A DNA stretch of 64,000 bases from Paenibacillus odorifer (GCF_000758725.1 NZ_CP009428.1:2976001-3040000); one strand, 5' to 3'. Numbered from the stretch's first letter, positions 15,866 through 25,019 are shown. Translations and numbers: made by a program. Notes: generated by a model from the sequence alone, not told the origin.

Positions 15866-18106
15866 TTGTTGGAAGCTGCATACAATCTGTTCGTCAAGGT
15901 ATTGTCGCTGTCTGCCATGGCGAGCGTGCTGGCTCTGCTGATCTTATTGACCCGGTTCCTGTTCAAGGATCGTCTAAAACCTACCTGGACGTATCTTCTG
16001 TGGATACCACTGATCGTGAGGCTGGCAATACCTTGGGCACCAGAAAGCACATTTAGTATTTTTAATCTGTTGCCGCTGGAGAAAGAAGCGGCGCAGAGTA
16101 CCATTTTTCCGTCAGTACAGTCGGAAATCGGCTTTACTTATATGCCCGGGTTGACCGGAGAGGAAGAGGAAGCAGCGTCAGTTACTGGAATTGCAGAAAC
16201 TGGACCTTTGCCGGGAGCATCAGCATCGGATGATGTGGCACAAGTCAATCCGCAAATAGACAGTTCTTCCAGGGCGACCGATTCAGGGTGGGAGCCTCTA
16301 CATTTACTGGTTTTGGTGTGGCTTGGCGGAGCCGCGGTGGTACTGGGCTTGTCAGTTCGAGTACAACTTCGATTTACCGCACGGGTTCGAAGGGAACCAG
16401 AGATTCATTCCTTAGAAATCCAACGGTTGTTCCGAACCTGTCAGCAGGAGATGCAGGTACGGCGCCCAGTCAAGCTGATCGAGACGAAGCAGATTGCCGT
16501 ACCGACACTACTTGGCGTTATAAGGCCCATGTTGCTGCTGCCCACCTCTACCTTACACACTCTGGAGACGAACGGGCTCCGTCATATATTCCTTCATGAG
16601 CTGGCGCATGTGAAGCGCCGTGATATTTTGCTAAATCTGCTGACAGGTCTGCTGCTGGCCATGCATTGGTTTAATCCTCTGTTGTGGTATGCCGTACGCC
16701 AAATGAAAGAGGATCAAGAGGTTGCCTGTGATGCTCTGGCCTTGAAGCATCTTGAACCAGCGTGCCACAGAAGTTATGCCCTGACACTTCTCAAATTGTT
16801 AGAAACCTTACCCGACCCGATCCGGTTGGCAGGTACAGCTGGCATTTCGAGCAGTAAAAAGGAAATGGAAAGAAGGATTATCATGATTACCAGACACAAA
16901 AAATTTACGGCAAAAAACTCACTGCTGGGCCTAGCTGTAATTATGATCTTAAGTGGCTGTACCCTGACAGGGGCAAAGCTGAATTCTGCATCAGCCCCGG
17001 CAAAGAGCGCTCCTGCTACTTTTCGGGCAGAAGCGCAGGATAAAGAGAGCACGGCTTCCAGCGTTAAAGGCACTCTATTGGCGGAAAAAAACGGAATCAC
17101 GGTATCTGCTAATCCCACTGGGGAGAATGCACTTTTGCATAAAGTCACGGTAGATGTGCGTGGTGAAGTAAGCCGTACGTTCTTGTGGAATGCCGGGGAA
17201 GATGAAACTCGGCCTCCATTGATTGAAGAAGCAGATGTGAACGGGGATGGGACTAAAGAAATCTTCATACGCATTACGACCGGCACAGGTACCGGACTTT
17301 CTATGAGTGAGATTCATGTGCTCCAGCCTGTTACCTTGGAAGAGCTTGTGGTCGAAGATCCGATCGAAACGTTGAATCAGAGGCTGAAATCCTCCATTAC
17401 ACACCGAAATAACCATACCTATGTATCTGCTGAACTGGACGGAAAGCATTTGACCAAAGTATATGATTACACTGAGGGAGCTTGGGGAGAGAAGGTCGGA
17501 TTTGGCTCAATAGTTTCATACGAGCTGATAGATGACCAAATTATAGCCCACTTGGCTGGTGCAGCCTCTATGTCTGAGTTTCCGCTCGAAGTTATTGCCG
17601 TTTACGGGAAGAATCTGACCATTGAGAGCGCACAGATGTACTATGGTTCGTTTATATCTCCACCGCTCAGTGAACAGGACATCAAGTCCATGATGGAAAA
17701 ACAGCTTCCGGCAAGCGGTTGGACCTTTAGCAAAGACGGAGATCAATATAGGGTGGATATAGATCCACTGAATGGCGAAGGGGAAGGCAACAGCTACAAA
17801 ATTAATCCGCTTACCGGAACGGTTCATGACGTAACTTCTGGCAGTCCACTGAGAAGTCTTGTAAACCGAGAAGCGATAGATCTGTGGGATATCTCTAACG
17901 GTACAGAATACCAGAAGGAACTGTATAAGTTACTCCAACCTATCTTTGATACAGAGGGTTTCAAGCCAACAGGTACGGACTGGATTTCAGGGTTTATCGG
18001 GGATGGTTATTTGTTCAGTGATGTTAGGCAAGGAAGCAGGGAATTCACGATTAAAGTAGATGTCTTTACTGGTCAGTGGGAGGAAATTCCTTACCCGTAT
18101 AAATAG
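15866..18106 (+). CDS. BlaR1-like M56 membrane metallopeptidase with a non-penicillin-binding C-terminal domain
   Basis: A 746-residue protein. The first ~380 residues are the BlaR1/MecR1 core: membrane helices, the zinc site HELAH at about 244-248 with the third ligand in EDQEVACDALA, and a helix around residues 350-365. The remaining ~380 residues are extracellular and are not the beta-lactam-binding transpeptidase domain of BlaR1: no SxxK or KTG motif is seen. They include a DVNGDGTKEI block (FG-GAP or VCBS-like calcium loop) and a C-terminal region with PepSY-like ending. Two adjacent TTG codons are possible starts. The likely role is to sense an external signal and inactivate the paired repressor, but the signal is not evident. 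Confidence 0.85.
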   Translation: MLEAAYNLFVKVLSLSAMASVLALLILLTRFLFKDRLKPTWTYLLWIPLIVRLAIPWAPESTFSIFNLLPLEKEAAQSTIFPSVQSEIGFTYMPGLTGEEEEAASVTGIAETGPLPGASASDDVAQVNPQIDSSSRATDSGWEPLHLLVLVWLGGAAVVLGLSVRVQLRFTARVRREPEIHSLEIQRLFRTCQQEMQVRRPVKLIETKQIAVPTLLGVIRPMLLLPTSTLHTLETNGLRHIFLHELAHVKRRDILLNLLTGLLLAMHWFNPLLWYAVRQMKEDQEVACDALALKHLEPACHRSYALTLLKLLETLPDPIRLAGTAGISSSKKEMERRIIMITRHKKFTAKNSLLGLAVIMILSGCTLTGAKLNSASAPAKSAPATFRAEAQDKESTASSVKGTLLAEKNGITVSANPTGENALLHKVTVDVRGEVSRTFLWNAGEDETRPPLIEEADVNGDGTKEIFIRITTGTGTGLSMSEIHVLQPVTLEELVVEDPIETLNQRLKSSITHRNNHTYVSAELDGKHLTKVYDYTEGAWGEKVGFGSIVSYELIDDQIIAHLAGAASMSEFPLEVIAVYGKNLTIESAQMYYGSFISPPLSEQDIKSMMEKQLPASGWTFSKDGDQYRVDIDPLNGEGEGNSYKINPLTGTVHDVTSGSPLRSLVNREAIDLWDISNGTEYQKELYKLLQPIFDTEGFKPTGTDWISGFIGDGYLFSDVRQGSREFTIKVDVFTGQWEEIPYPYK

Positions 18107-18167
18107 TTAATTATCATAGGTCTGTACCGTACGATTGAAGAGACCATTACTAGCGAATTGAAACTAA

Positions 18168-18221
18168 AAGCAGCCAGTGCGCGCCGATGGATTATCGGCA
18201 TGCACTGGCTGCTTAATTTTT
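18168..18221 (+). terminator. terminator of the blaI-blaR1-like operon
   Basis: AAGCAGCCAGTGC (18168-18180) pairs perfectly with GCACTGGCTGCTT (18202-18214), with a nested CCGAT/ATCGG stem inside and AATTTTT after it. It can also serve the convergent chemoreceptor gene. Confidence 0.92.
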
Positions 18222-18272
18222 CTAGAAGGGAGGATAGTCTCATGACTGCGTAACTTACGGATGACTAGAGGG

Positions 18273-20336
18273 CTATTCGACCTGGAACTGGTTTAATTCG
18301 TCCTGAAGCTTTTTGGACAACTGGTTAAGCTGCTGGGATAGCTCGGCAACCTGTTCAATGCTGTCCAATTGTTCCTGCGTGCTTGCGCTAACTTCTTCCG
18401 TCGAAGCGGAATTCTCTTCTGTAGTTGAAGAAATGATTTCGAGTGCCTGTAGGATTTCATCTTTGTGCTTATGGACTTTGGAGGTGTTGCTGCTGATTTG
18501 AATCATACGTAATCTCAAAGCCTCCAAATCGCTGTTGATGCTAAAGAATACCTGTTTCGTAGCCTCCACGGATTTTGCATTTTCTTCGGCAATTTCAAGT
18601 CCTTGGGCTGTGTATTCCACGGATGCTCTAGTTTTTTCCTCGATTTCATGAACCTTTCTGCCAATCTCCTGTGTGGCCTGTGCGGTCTGCTCCGCCAACT
18701 TGCGAACCTCTCCGGCAACAACGGCAAATCCGCGCCCCTGTTCTCCCGCACGTGCTGCTTCAATGGAAGCATTTAGCGCCAGCAGATTGGTTTGCGTAGC
18801 GATTTGATGTACCGTGTCCACGATACTTGAAATTTCATGACGGCTTTGATCAATATCATGAATGGCAGACGATATCGAATGAGTGGAGTTGTGATTTTCT
18901 TCTGCCCATTTCGATAACTGATTCAATACACCTAACCCCAGTTCGCTCTGGTCGGCAGAAGCCTGCACCATCGTCTCTATGGCTATGGCATCATTTGCGA
19001 TTTCGTCAATTTGACCAGATAATGATCCGGTTTTTTGCAAAATCGTATCCGTTTCAATCGACTGGTAGTTGGTCGCATTCGCAATCTCATTAATGGCCGT
19101 TGCTGTATCGTTCATCGTTATAGCTGTACGGGAAGAAATGGATTGCAGATCTTTTGAGGACTGGTTTAATACCTGAGCGGAGGTACCCACTATTTGAAGC
19201 ATCCCTTGAATTTTCTGGACCATGTTGAATATTCCGTTGGAGATCTGTCCAATTTCGTTGTTGGAATAGGCATCAAATTGAACAGTCAAATCCCCATTTT
19301 CCACCCGTTTGATTTTGGTGAGCAGCTTCGGTATGGATCTGAGCAGATAACGGAGTGTGATATACGAAAATAGAACGAGCAGAATCGCCGCTGCCACAAA
19401 CCCGCCAATCGTTATCCAGGTGAACTTTTTTAATTCGGAGAGCACTTCACGCTCTGAAATAGTTAAACCTACGGACCAGCCGGTATCTTTACTTGTAGCA
19501 TAGCCGATGTAACGGCGTTCTCCGTTGTCATTAATCAGATGTACGCCGGATTCACCAGCGATCATTTTCTTGCCGATCCCCCCAAGATCACCTGGCAGCT
19601 CATTAATCCTTTCCTTTGTGACCTTAGACTGGTCTGGGTGATACAGTATATCACCTGTTTTGGAGGCGAGAATGGAATAACCAGTGCTGCCTAGCTTATA
19701 GCTTTCCATTATCTCAGGGATATTTTTAGACGCTATATCAACCGCGACAAAACCGATTAATGTATTGTTGTCATTTTTTATCGGATAAAAAATACCCATC
19801 AGCATATCGCCTGTAGTGATGTCAATATAAGGATCGGAGTAGTACAGGCCGTCTGCTTCGATTGCTGGCTTATAATACGGCCGTTCTTTAATGTTAAAAG
19901 CAGCATCTGATGTCGTACCATTGTTGAGGATGTAAAAACCTTTGCCGGCAGTACTAGCAATCCATGCATCTGCAAAAGTGGGTTCCACCTTTACAATGGC
20001 AGCTAGTGTCTTTGCTACTTCAGCGGCATGCGGTGAAGTCTTGGCCATTTCTGGAGATTTGGTGGTTTCGATGTATTGTTTGAATAAGTTATTCGTTGAC
20101 ATTTGCTTGACCAGTGAACCCTTTTCCTTAAATAGTGCATCAAATTGACTGACAAGTGCCTGTGTTTTGGTCTGAAGCATAGATTCTTGTTGTTTCACAA
20201 GTATGCTGCGAGTGCTGGAAAACATAAAGGTTCCCAAGATTGAGAAGACGACAACAATAATAACTAAAAGTACAATGGACAAAGTATTTGCTATGCTTGA
20301 TGAACCGAACCGCCTTTTTTTTAGTTGTTTTAACAT
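18273..20336 (-). CDS. methyl-accepting chemotaxis protein with dCache-type sensor
   Basis: A 687-residue chemoreceptor. The order is: TM helix ([18 protein letters not shown]), periplasmic-type sensor with dCache features ([48 protein letters not shown]), second TM, HAMP, and a long signalling coiled coil with the hairpin tip [20 protein letters not shown]. The ATG at 20336 has GGGGGAG at 8 bases upstream; the 61 extra residues of the longer frame are not supported. It is monocistronic. Ligands of dCache receptors are often amino or organic acids, but none can be assigned here. Confidence 0.93.
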   Translation of the reverse strand: MLKQLKKRRFGSSSIANTLSIVLLVIIVVVFSILGTFMFSSTRSILVKQQESMLQTKTQALVSQFDALFKEKGSLVKQMSTNNLFKQYIETTKSPEMAKTSPHAAEVAKTLAAIVKVEPTFADAWIASTAGKGFYILNNGTTSDAAFNIKERPYYKPAIEADGLYYSDPYIDITTGDMLMGIFYPIKNDNNTLIGFVAVDIASKNIPEIMESYKLGSTGYSILASKTGDILYHPDQSKVTKERINELPGDLGGIGKKMIAGESGVHLINDNGERRYIGYATSKDTGWSVGLTISEREVLSELKKFTWITIGGFVAAAILLVLFSYITLRYLLRSIPKLLTKIKRVENGDLTVQFDAYSNNEIGQISNGIFNMVQKIQGMLQIVGTSAQVLNQSSKDLQSISSRTAITMNDTATAINEIANATNYQSIETDTILQKTGSLSGQIDEIANDAIAIETMVQASADQSELGLGVLNQLSKWAEENHNSTHSISSAIHDIDQSRHEISSIVDTVHQIATQTNLLALNASIEAARAGEQGRGFAVVAGEVRKLAEQTAQATQEIGRKVHEIEEKTRASVEYTAQGLEIAEENAKSVEATKQVFFSINSDLEALRLRMIQISSNTSKVHKHKDEILQALEIISSTTEENSASTEEVSASTQEQLDSIEQVAELSQQLNQLSKKLQDELNQFQVE

Positions 20337-20687
20337 GCTACCATCTCCCCCAAGTTGTCTCTGAGCAAATAGCTCATAAGAACATATCGGAAGATTGTGA
20401 GATTTTCGAAATAGTAATTTTGAGAATAAAAAAATTAAATTAAAATGGATAACGCACAGGATAAACCCTTGACTGGTGCGGGATTTCAAGATGGTGGGGG
20501 GCGAGGGAGATCTTAACAATTAGTCTGTTGACTTGGCACATTGAAGTTACCGATTAGAGGCGAATTGTTATTTTTTTAGATGATGCTTAACTGCTTTTTT
20601 CGGACTTCTTGTTTGTATATTGCTTCCAGCTCTTGCGGTTGATAATGATTATCAATTATACTTCCGATAGGAAGGAGGCGAGTAAAG
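20337..20687. other. divergent intergenic region upstream of the chemoreceptor and the AraC-type gene
   Basis: About 350 bases with no gene seen. The right end holds the promoter and Fur box of the AraC-type gene (20633-20662). The left part is the 5' region of the chemoreceptor gene. Confidence 0.65.
20633..20662 (+). promoter_or_regulatory. Fur-controlled promoter of the AraC-type gene
   Basis: TGATAATGATTATCA (20640-20654) is a perfect 7-1-7 Fur box. It lies between TTGCGG (20633-20638) and TATACT (20657-20662), with an 18-base spacer, so iron-loaded Fur would block polymerase. AAGGAGG follows at 20673-20679. Confidence 0.88.
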
Positions 20688-22667
20688 ATTTTAAATACTG
20701 ATGATAATTTGATGCTCTGGGATTATGCACATATCCGGCTGGTTGATATTCGCCATATGTGGTTTAAGGCCGGCGACAAGCTGACCTCCTATAGGTTCCC
20801 GGCTGCAGGTTTTTTATATATGGTTCGCGGCAACGCAGGTTTTCGGCTCAATGGAAATAAACATGCTGCAGAACGTTTTCATATCCTACACAGCGGAAAG
20901 GGAGGGCAACTGGATATTGATTGGGTCAGGGAGGAAATGGAGTTTTATTTTATTTTCTATAAAGCTTCGCTTTCGCTAACGTCCGGATCAGGTGTACGTA
21001 GACTTTTTGAAAGAAACAGTCCTTTTCAAAAACAATATGAATTTGCTCCGGATGCTCCAGTGGTTTTACTGTCTCAAGTAAAGGAGATGCACCGAAAATG
21101 GCTGGACTCAAGTTCACTTGAACGGATTCAGATCAAAGCAATGCTTTATCAATTTGTCTACGAAGTTGAGCGGCAGAGACAGGCATATGGAGTCTATCCC
21201 GTCAAGCCGGATCTGGTGGAGCAAGCCGTTCGATACATACGGGAATATTACAGTCAGCCTATTACCTTATCCTCTATTGCAGAGCAGCTTAATTATAGTG
21301 TGACCTATGTGGCGAAGCGGTTCAAAAGCAAGACGGGTACCAGTCTGATTGATTTTCTTATTCGGACGCGAATAGATAAGGCGCAGGAACTGCTGCTAAA
21401 TACCGATGCATCATTGCAGGAGGTTGCCGCCGGAGTGGGGTACACGGACCTGTCCTATTTCATCCGTATTTTCAAGAAAACAACCGGTGTGACTCCGGGT
21501 AATTTTAAGTCATTGGCCCAAGACTCTGCCAAAGGATCAGATCGTCCTAAAATCAGGCTAAGATTGTCTAATGCAGGATGGGCTGAGCCAAGTTATATTG
21601 ATAATGATCATGATAATCATTATCAATATAGAGGAAAAGGGGATTTACTGATGGTTAGAAATACAAAAATGTCAATGGGAGCAGCGATGCTGTTATGTCT
21701 GGTTTTAATGCTTAGTGCTTGCTCTTCAGGGAACAGTCCTGTTAATTCTGCGAATGCTGGCCCTAGTCCGGTATCCTCTGTGCAAACAGAGACAAGTCCA
21801 CCGGACTCAGCCACCAATTCAAAATCTACAAGAGTATATAAAGACAGTCAGGGGCATGAGGTTGATATTCCAGAGCGTCCACAGCGGATTGTGCTGCAGG
21901 GTAATTCGATCGGTGACCTGCTGGCACTCGGGATTCAGCCGGTCGGTGTCGACCGCCGGTTTATTGAAGAATCAGTCTATTTGGACAAGGAGACAACCCC
22001 GGCACAGGATATCGGATTTCCTACAAATCTGGAACTTGTTTTGGATCTGGAACCGGATTTAACAATGCTAGGTTATGTGATGGACAAACAATATGAAGAA
22101 GTGTCCAAAATATCACCTACTGTTGTATTTGACCAGAGTAAACCCTTGTCTGAGCGTCTGCCTGTCATTGGTGAGATAGTGGGTAAAAAGGCTGAAGCAG
22201 AGCAACTGTTGTCCGAATATAATCGCAAGGCCGAGAATATGTGGAGCGGATTGCGTCAGGAAGGCAAACTTGCCGAAGGAGAAACAGCGGTAGTGCTGAT
22301 TTATTATTGGAACAAGACAATGTATTTGATGAAAACTGGTGGCATTCCTGCACTGCTGTATCAGCCGCAGGGCTACAAAATGTCAGAAGCAGTGAAGGAA
22401 ATTGAGCCGGCAGAAGGCGCGCCTTATATTGAGGTCTCACCTGAGCTAATGCATAAGATGCTTATTGGTGACCATTTGTTTGTCATTTATCCGGCCAATG
22501 CTGATGCGGAAAATTCCTTTAATGATTTAATGAAAACTGCGTTGTGGAGCTCGCTCCCTGCTGTTAAGAGCGGAAAAGTTACTTTTGTGGAGACCAAATG
22601 GAATTATGACGATATGCTGACCAGCAGCATGCTGCTGGATGAGTTCCCTAAACTGCTGGCTAAATAA
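20688..22667 (+). CDS. AraC-family regulator read in frame into a siderophore-binding lipoprotein (Btr-like fusion)
   Basis: One open frame joins two domains. Residues ~1-285 are an AraC-type regulator (N-terminal cupin-like part; HTH pair with ITLSSIAEQLNYSVTYVAKR and ASLQEVAAGVGYTDLSYFIR). The rest is a FecB/FhuD-type ferric-siderophore-binding protein. Bacillus Btr has the same domain order and senses bacillibactin, but Btr lacks a secretion signal. Here the junction encodes a full lipoprotein signal, and its DNA contains a Fur box and a ribosome binding site (see 21595-21653). The start is uncertain: AAGGAGG at 20673-20679 is well placed for an ATT codon at 20688, but 28 bases or more from TTG 20709 and ATG 20712. 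No stop codon separates the parts. It may be a recent gene fusion, or two overlapping products. Confidence 0.8.
   Translation: MLNTDDNLMLWDYAHIRLVDIRHMWFKAGDKLTSYRFPAAGFLYMVRGNAGFRLNGNKHAAERFHILHSGKGGQLDIDWVREEMEFYFIFYKASLSLTSGSGVRRLFERNSPFQKQYEFAPDAPVVLLSQVKEMHRKWLDSSSLERIQIKAMLYQFVYEVERQRQAYGVYPVKPDLVEQAVRYIREYYSQPITLSSIAEQLNYSVTYVAKRFKSKTGTSLIDFLIRTRIDKAQELLLNTDASLQEVAAGVGYTDLSYFIRIFKKTTGVTPGNFKSLAQDSAKGSDRPKIRLRLSNAGWAEPSYIDNDHDNHYQYRGKGDLLMVRNTKMSMGAAMLLCLVLMLSACSSGNSPVNSANAGPSPVSSVQTETSPPDSATNSKSTRVYKDSQGHEVDIPERPQRIVLQGNSIGDLLALGIQPVGVDRRFIEESVYLDKETTPAQDIGFPTNLELVLDLEPDLTMLGYVMDKQYEEVSKISPTVVFDQSKPLSERLPVIGEIVGKKAEAEQLLSEYNRKAENMWSGLRQEGKLAEGETAVVLIYYWNKTMYLMKTGGIPALLYQPQGYKMSEAVKEIEPAEGAPYIEVSPELMHKMLIGDHLFVIYPANADAENSFNDLMKTALWSSLPAVKSGKVTFVETKWNYDDMLTSSMLLDEFPKLLAK
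21595..21629. promoter_or_regulatory. internal Fur box with 14-bp inverted repeat, inside the AraC/binding-protein ORF
   Basis: ATATTGATAATGAT (21595-21608) and ATCATTATCAATAT (21616-21629) are perfect inverted arms around 7 bases. The core TGATAATCATTATCA (21611-21625) is a perfect 7-1-7 Fur box. TTGATA (21599-21604) and TATCAA (21622-21627) could serve as -35/-10 with a 17-base spacer, giving a separate iron-repressed promoter for the lipoprotein part. Confidence 0.85.
21651..22667 (+). CDS. ferric-siderophore-binding lipoprotein (alternative independent start within the fused ORF)
   Basis: The ATG at 21651 is preceded by GAGGAAAAGGGG and gives a 338-residue protein with a textbook lipoprotein signal: basic MVRNTK, a hydrophobic core, and the lipobox LSAC followed by a Ser/Pro-rich linker. 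The mature part has the FecB-type pattern (IPERPQRIVLQGNSIGDLLALG, LELVLDLEPDLTML). It would bind a ferric siderophore outside the membrane and feed a permease. No permease or ATPase gene follows; the FecCD permease at the left end of the window may be a partner, but that is not shown. A terminator follows at 22734. This product overlaps the longer fusion ORF, and I consider independent expression likely. Confidence 0.75.
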   Translation: MVRNTKMSMGAAMLLCLVLMLSACSSGNSPVNSANAGPSPVSSVQTETSPPDSATNSKSTRVYKDSQGHEVDIPERPQRIVLQGNSIGDLLALGIQPVGVDRRFIEESVYLDKETTPAQDIGFPTNLELVLDLEPDLTMLGYVMDKQYEEVSKISPTVVFDQSKPLSERLPVIGEIVGKKAEAEQLLSEYNRKAENMWSGLRQEGKLAEGETAVVLIYYWNKTMYLMKTGGIPALLYQPQGYKMSEAVKEIEPAEGAPYIEVSPELMHKMLIGDHLFVIYPANADAENSFNDLMKTALWSSLPAVKSGKVTFVETKWNYDDMLTSSMLLDEFPKLLAK

Positions 22668-22733
22668 ATGAGATCTCAGGTTAACCCTTGACGTGAAGTT
22701 TAATGACCGTTTTGAATGAGAGAAGTAAGATTC

Positions 22734-22776
22734 AACAAAGAAGCAGTGAAGTAACTCGCTGCTTCTTTGTTTTGCT
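22734..22776 (+). terminator. terminator of the siderophore-binding-protein gene
   Basis: AACAAAGAAGCAG (22734-22746) pairs perfectly with CTGCTTCTTTGTT (22759-22771), followed by a T-rich tail. Confidence 0.9.
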
Positions 22777-22924
22777 TATAAAGTAGAGGGTGTTGAATAT
22801 AGGAAAGTAATCGGCTCATTGATTTTTGTTGATTAGCTAGACGCTAAGAGTAGCATCGATTAATCTGAAGAAGTGGAATGCGGGTTATGCTTGAATCGTG
22901 GACACAGATAAACGGAGGCTGACT

Positions 22925-23110
22925 ATGACTTACTCACAGATTTGGAACAACTCAGGAAATGAAGCCGATATTCTCTATTTGGAACAGCAGATTGAAACCG
23001 TTAAAAAAGAAATAAAACGAGCAGAAGCTGCAGAGCTTCAGGAAATATTGGATCAAGCGAATCGTAAGCTGGCTGAACTGGAAGCGAAGCTGGACGAGCT
23101 AGAGTATTAG
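22925..23110 (+). CDS. small coiled-coil protein, unknown function
   Basis: A 61-residue acidic protein. From about residue 15 it shows heptad-like spacing of Leu and charged residues (EQQIETVKKEIKRAEAA, RKLAELEAKLDELEY), predicting one long coiled-coil helix. The ATG at 22925 has CGGAGG six bases upstream, while the longer frame's GTG at 22898 has no site. I do not recognise the family. It stands alone; the following ~200 bases hold no gene. Confidence 0.65.
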   Translation: MTYSQIWNNSGNEADILYLEQQIETVKKEIKRAEAAELQEILDQANRKLAELEAKLDELEY

Positions 23111-23318
23111 GGGCAAGACGTCCATCGTACCACCCATAGAGTGGCTTTTCTGCGCTAGTTTAGGAACAAAACAGCTTGGGGGCTGACTTGACTTAAGTAT
23201 TTCCTTCTGACCCCTGGCTCGTGTGCTATGTAGAAGTTAAAATAAGCAGATTTGCACCGATGTCTTTATAGTTTTATAATTGTAGCTTACAGAATCGTAT
23301 TACTGGGAGGAATGGGAA

Positions 23319-23777
23319 ATGGATAAAAATAGAAAATACATGCTTGTCGGTGCGCTTCTGACAGGGGGAGGTGTCTCTTTGATGGCCTATACAGCAAGCC
23401 GCTATACTTCGTTTAAACGAATCGTAGCCAATACCATCCGATTGGAAGAAATCGCCTCTCTAGAAATCTCGCGATTGTCTTCAGTTCCCGGTGAAAAGAA
23501 AGACATCATTATTACTGATCCTGCTGTTATTGAGCGGATCTTTACTGATTTCTCTCATGTTCAATTAATGAAATCGGCCCGAAATGTCAGTTCTGACAAA
23601 AAATTCAGCTATTATATTACGATAGTTCAGGCTGATCGCAAGCAACGATTTGATATTATTCTAAAAAGCAGACAGCATATGATCATCTATGACAATGATT
23701 TAAGCAATCCTCACTTGAATGCATATAAAATTATCAGTCCTTATAATCCGCAAGCACTGGAACAGGTTTTTGACTGA
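23319..23777 (+). CDS. membrane-anchored protein, unknown function
   Basis: A 152-residue protein. The N-terminus has one hydrophobic segment (YMLVGALLTGGGVSLMAY) after a basic start, and then a soluble, mixed alpha/beta part with DIIITDPAVIERIFTDF. The pattern 'one TM plus small domain that compares a state with a value' is not assigned to a family I know. GGGAGG precedes the ATG. Its stop abuts the stop of the opposite-strand gene at 23778 with no base between them. Confidence 0.6.
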   Translation: MDKNRKYMLVGALLTGGGVSLMAYTASRYTSFKRIVANTIRLEEIASLEISRLSSVPGEKKDIIITDPAVIERIFTDFSHVQLMKSARNVSSDKKFSYYITIVQADRKQRFDIILKSRQHMIIYDNDLSNPHLNAYKIISPYNPQALEQVFD

Positions 23778-24158
23778 TTATATAGAAGTGCGCAATGAAG
23801 TAATATCGTAGCCCATTTCCTGCATAGCATCCAATCCATATATGATTTCTATTGTCCGGGTGCCGTCCCAGCCTTTAGCCGTTCCATATTCGATCCATTC
23901 GCGGATACGCTGTGGATGGTTTAGATTATAGACAACATCAAACCCTTTTTTATGGTTTTGCAGCAGATAGCCTGTATTCAGCGGACATCCGGCAATCGGA
24001 TCATCCCATGTTAGGATTTGGATGCGTAGCGGATGGAGCTTTACATTTTTATGATAAACCTTTAATTCAAGCAGACTCCGTTTGTCATGGATTCGCATGC
24101 CCAGTATGTAGCTGTATTCCAGTCCCCTGAGCGTGATAGAACGCAGCTTTTTTTTCAT
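23778..24158 (-). CDS. conserved hypothetical protein
   Basis: A 126-residue basic protein, no membrane segment. I do not recognise the family. Aromatic and charged stretches (LKVYHKNVKLHPLRIQILTWDDP, GFDVVYNLNHPQRIREWIEYG) suggest a compact alpha/beta domain. The gene is convergent with the one ending at 23777, and the two stops are adjacent, so their 3' ends may share transcription signals. Confidence 0.6.
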   Translation of the reverse strand: MKKKLRSITLRGLEYSYILGMRIHDKRSLLELKVYHKNVKLHPLRIQILTWDDPIAGCPLNTGYLLQNHKKGFDVVYNLNHPQRIREWIEYGTAKGWDGTRTIEIIYGLDAMQEMGYDITSLRTSI

Positions 24159-24242
24159 AATAATCGCCTCTCATCCCAATAATTTTGTTATCATAGCAAG
24201 CATAGGGATATTTTTCAAGCAATCAACAGGGAGGATGTTCAT

Positions 24243-24710
24243 ATGAAGTATGAATTTGGGATCATGGCATCCATTACAGAATTGGTGGAGTACCCGGATG
24301 AGCAGAATGATGCCTACATTGCGCACCCGAATTTTCAGATCATCATGGATCAATTGGGCATTACAGTACCCGTTGCGGAGATTTATGAACATTTTTTTGC
24401 CAACCCTGTTCACAACGGACATGTGCTTGTTTACAGTAATCCAGTGCAGCCAAACGCTTGTATTGTCCTCGACACTTACCGTGATCCGCTGGACCAGCTA
24501 GATATGATTTATTTCGGATGGCGCTGTTCGTCCGAGATAGACTTGATCCGCGAGCTGTCCCGGCGTTTTTATGATGAATGTGAATTTGCGGTCCGTTATG
24601 AAGAAGGTCAATCCGTACTTTACAAGTTGTTGAAGGAGGATGCCTATCCGCGAAAATTTTACTACAATACCGTGTTTGAGCAGCAGTTGAAGCGATACCC
24701 GGCAAAATAG
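24243..24710 (+). CDS. conserved hypothetical protein
   Basis: A 155-residue soluble, acidic protein rich in aromatic residues. It has no signal peptide or membrane segment. GGGAGGATGTTCAT gives a good ribosome binding site in front of the ATG. The other ORF at 24250 on this strand is a shifted shadow. It is followed by a terminator. Family not recognised. Confidence 0.6.
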   Translation: MKYEFGIMASITELVEYPDEQNDAYIAHPNFQIIMDQLGITVPVAEIYEHFFANPVHNGHVLVYSNPVQPNACIVLDTYRDPLDQLDMIYFGWRCSSEIDLIRELSRRFYDECEFAVRYEEGQSVLYKLLKEDAYPRKFYYNTVFEQQLKRYPAK

Positions 24711-24742
24711 GCGATAGAAATACATAACCGAATAACTTAGCA

Positions 24743-24785
24743 AAAAAGCGCGAGTTCAGGGCAGTGCTACCCGGGCTCGCGTTTT
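24743..24785 (+). terminator. terminator of the hypothetical gene
   Basis: CGCGAG (24749-24754) pairs with CTCGCG (24776-24781), with an inner GGG/CCC stem, flanked by A's and followed by TTTT. Confidence 0.75.
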
Positions 24786-24826
24786 CTATATACTTGATTT
24801 TGAAATGTTCTGCTTCATTCAGGCAA

Positions 24827-24960
24827 TTACTGCGCCGTCAGCAGCTGCTCCAGAATTTCGGAGGGAGCAGCGGATTTGGGCGAACTTTCATTTTTTTGTT
24901 GCGAACAGGCACTTAACACAGCAAACTGAGACACAAGGCATAAACAGATTTAGCTTTCAT
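24827..24960 (-). pseudogene. remnant of a Fur-regulated siderophore-binding lipoprotein gene
   Basis: Read on the minus strand, ATG at 24960 with AAAGGAA upstream gives MKAKSVYALCLSLLC and then a stop. Shifting frame after the 14th codon restores LSACSQQKNESSPKSAAPSE, a perfect lipobox and Ser-rich linker, which continues to a stop at 24827. So a lipoprotein signal is broken by a one-base loss (or two-base gain), and the rest of the protein is missing. A near-perfect Fur box stands at 25020-25034. The whole is a decayed lipoprotein gene, probably a siderophore-binding protein. The region from 24786 to 25085 holds nothing else I can name. Confidence 0.72.
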
Positions 24961-25019
24961 CGTGAGTTCCTTTCAAGCGGTTATTTTGACTTCTAGAAGG
25001 TAATATCGATGAATTATAT

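Noticed and set aside
16883..18106. A second start inside the BlaR1-like gene giving a lipoprotein-like signal (ATG 16883, LSGC)
   Set aside because: BlaR1-family proteins normally have a membrane helix at this point after an ERRI-MI motif, so it is best read as a transmembrane segment of one protein.
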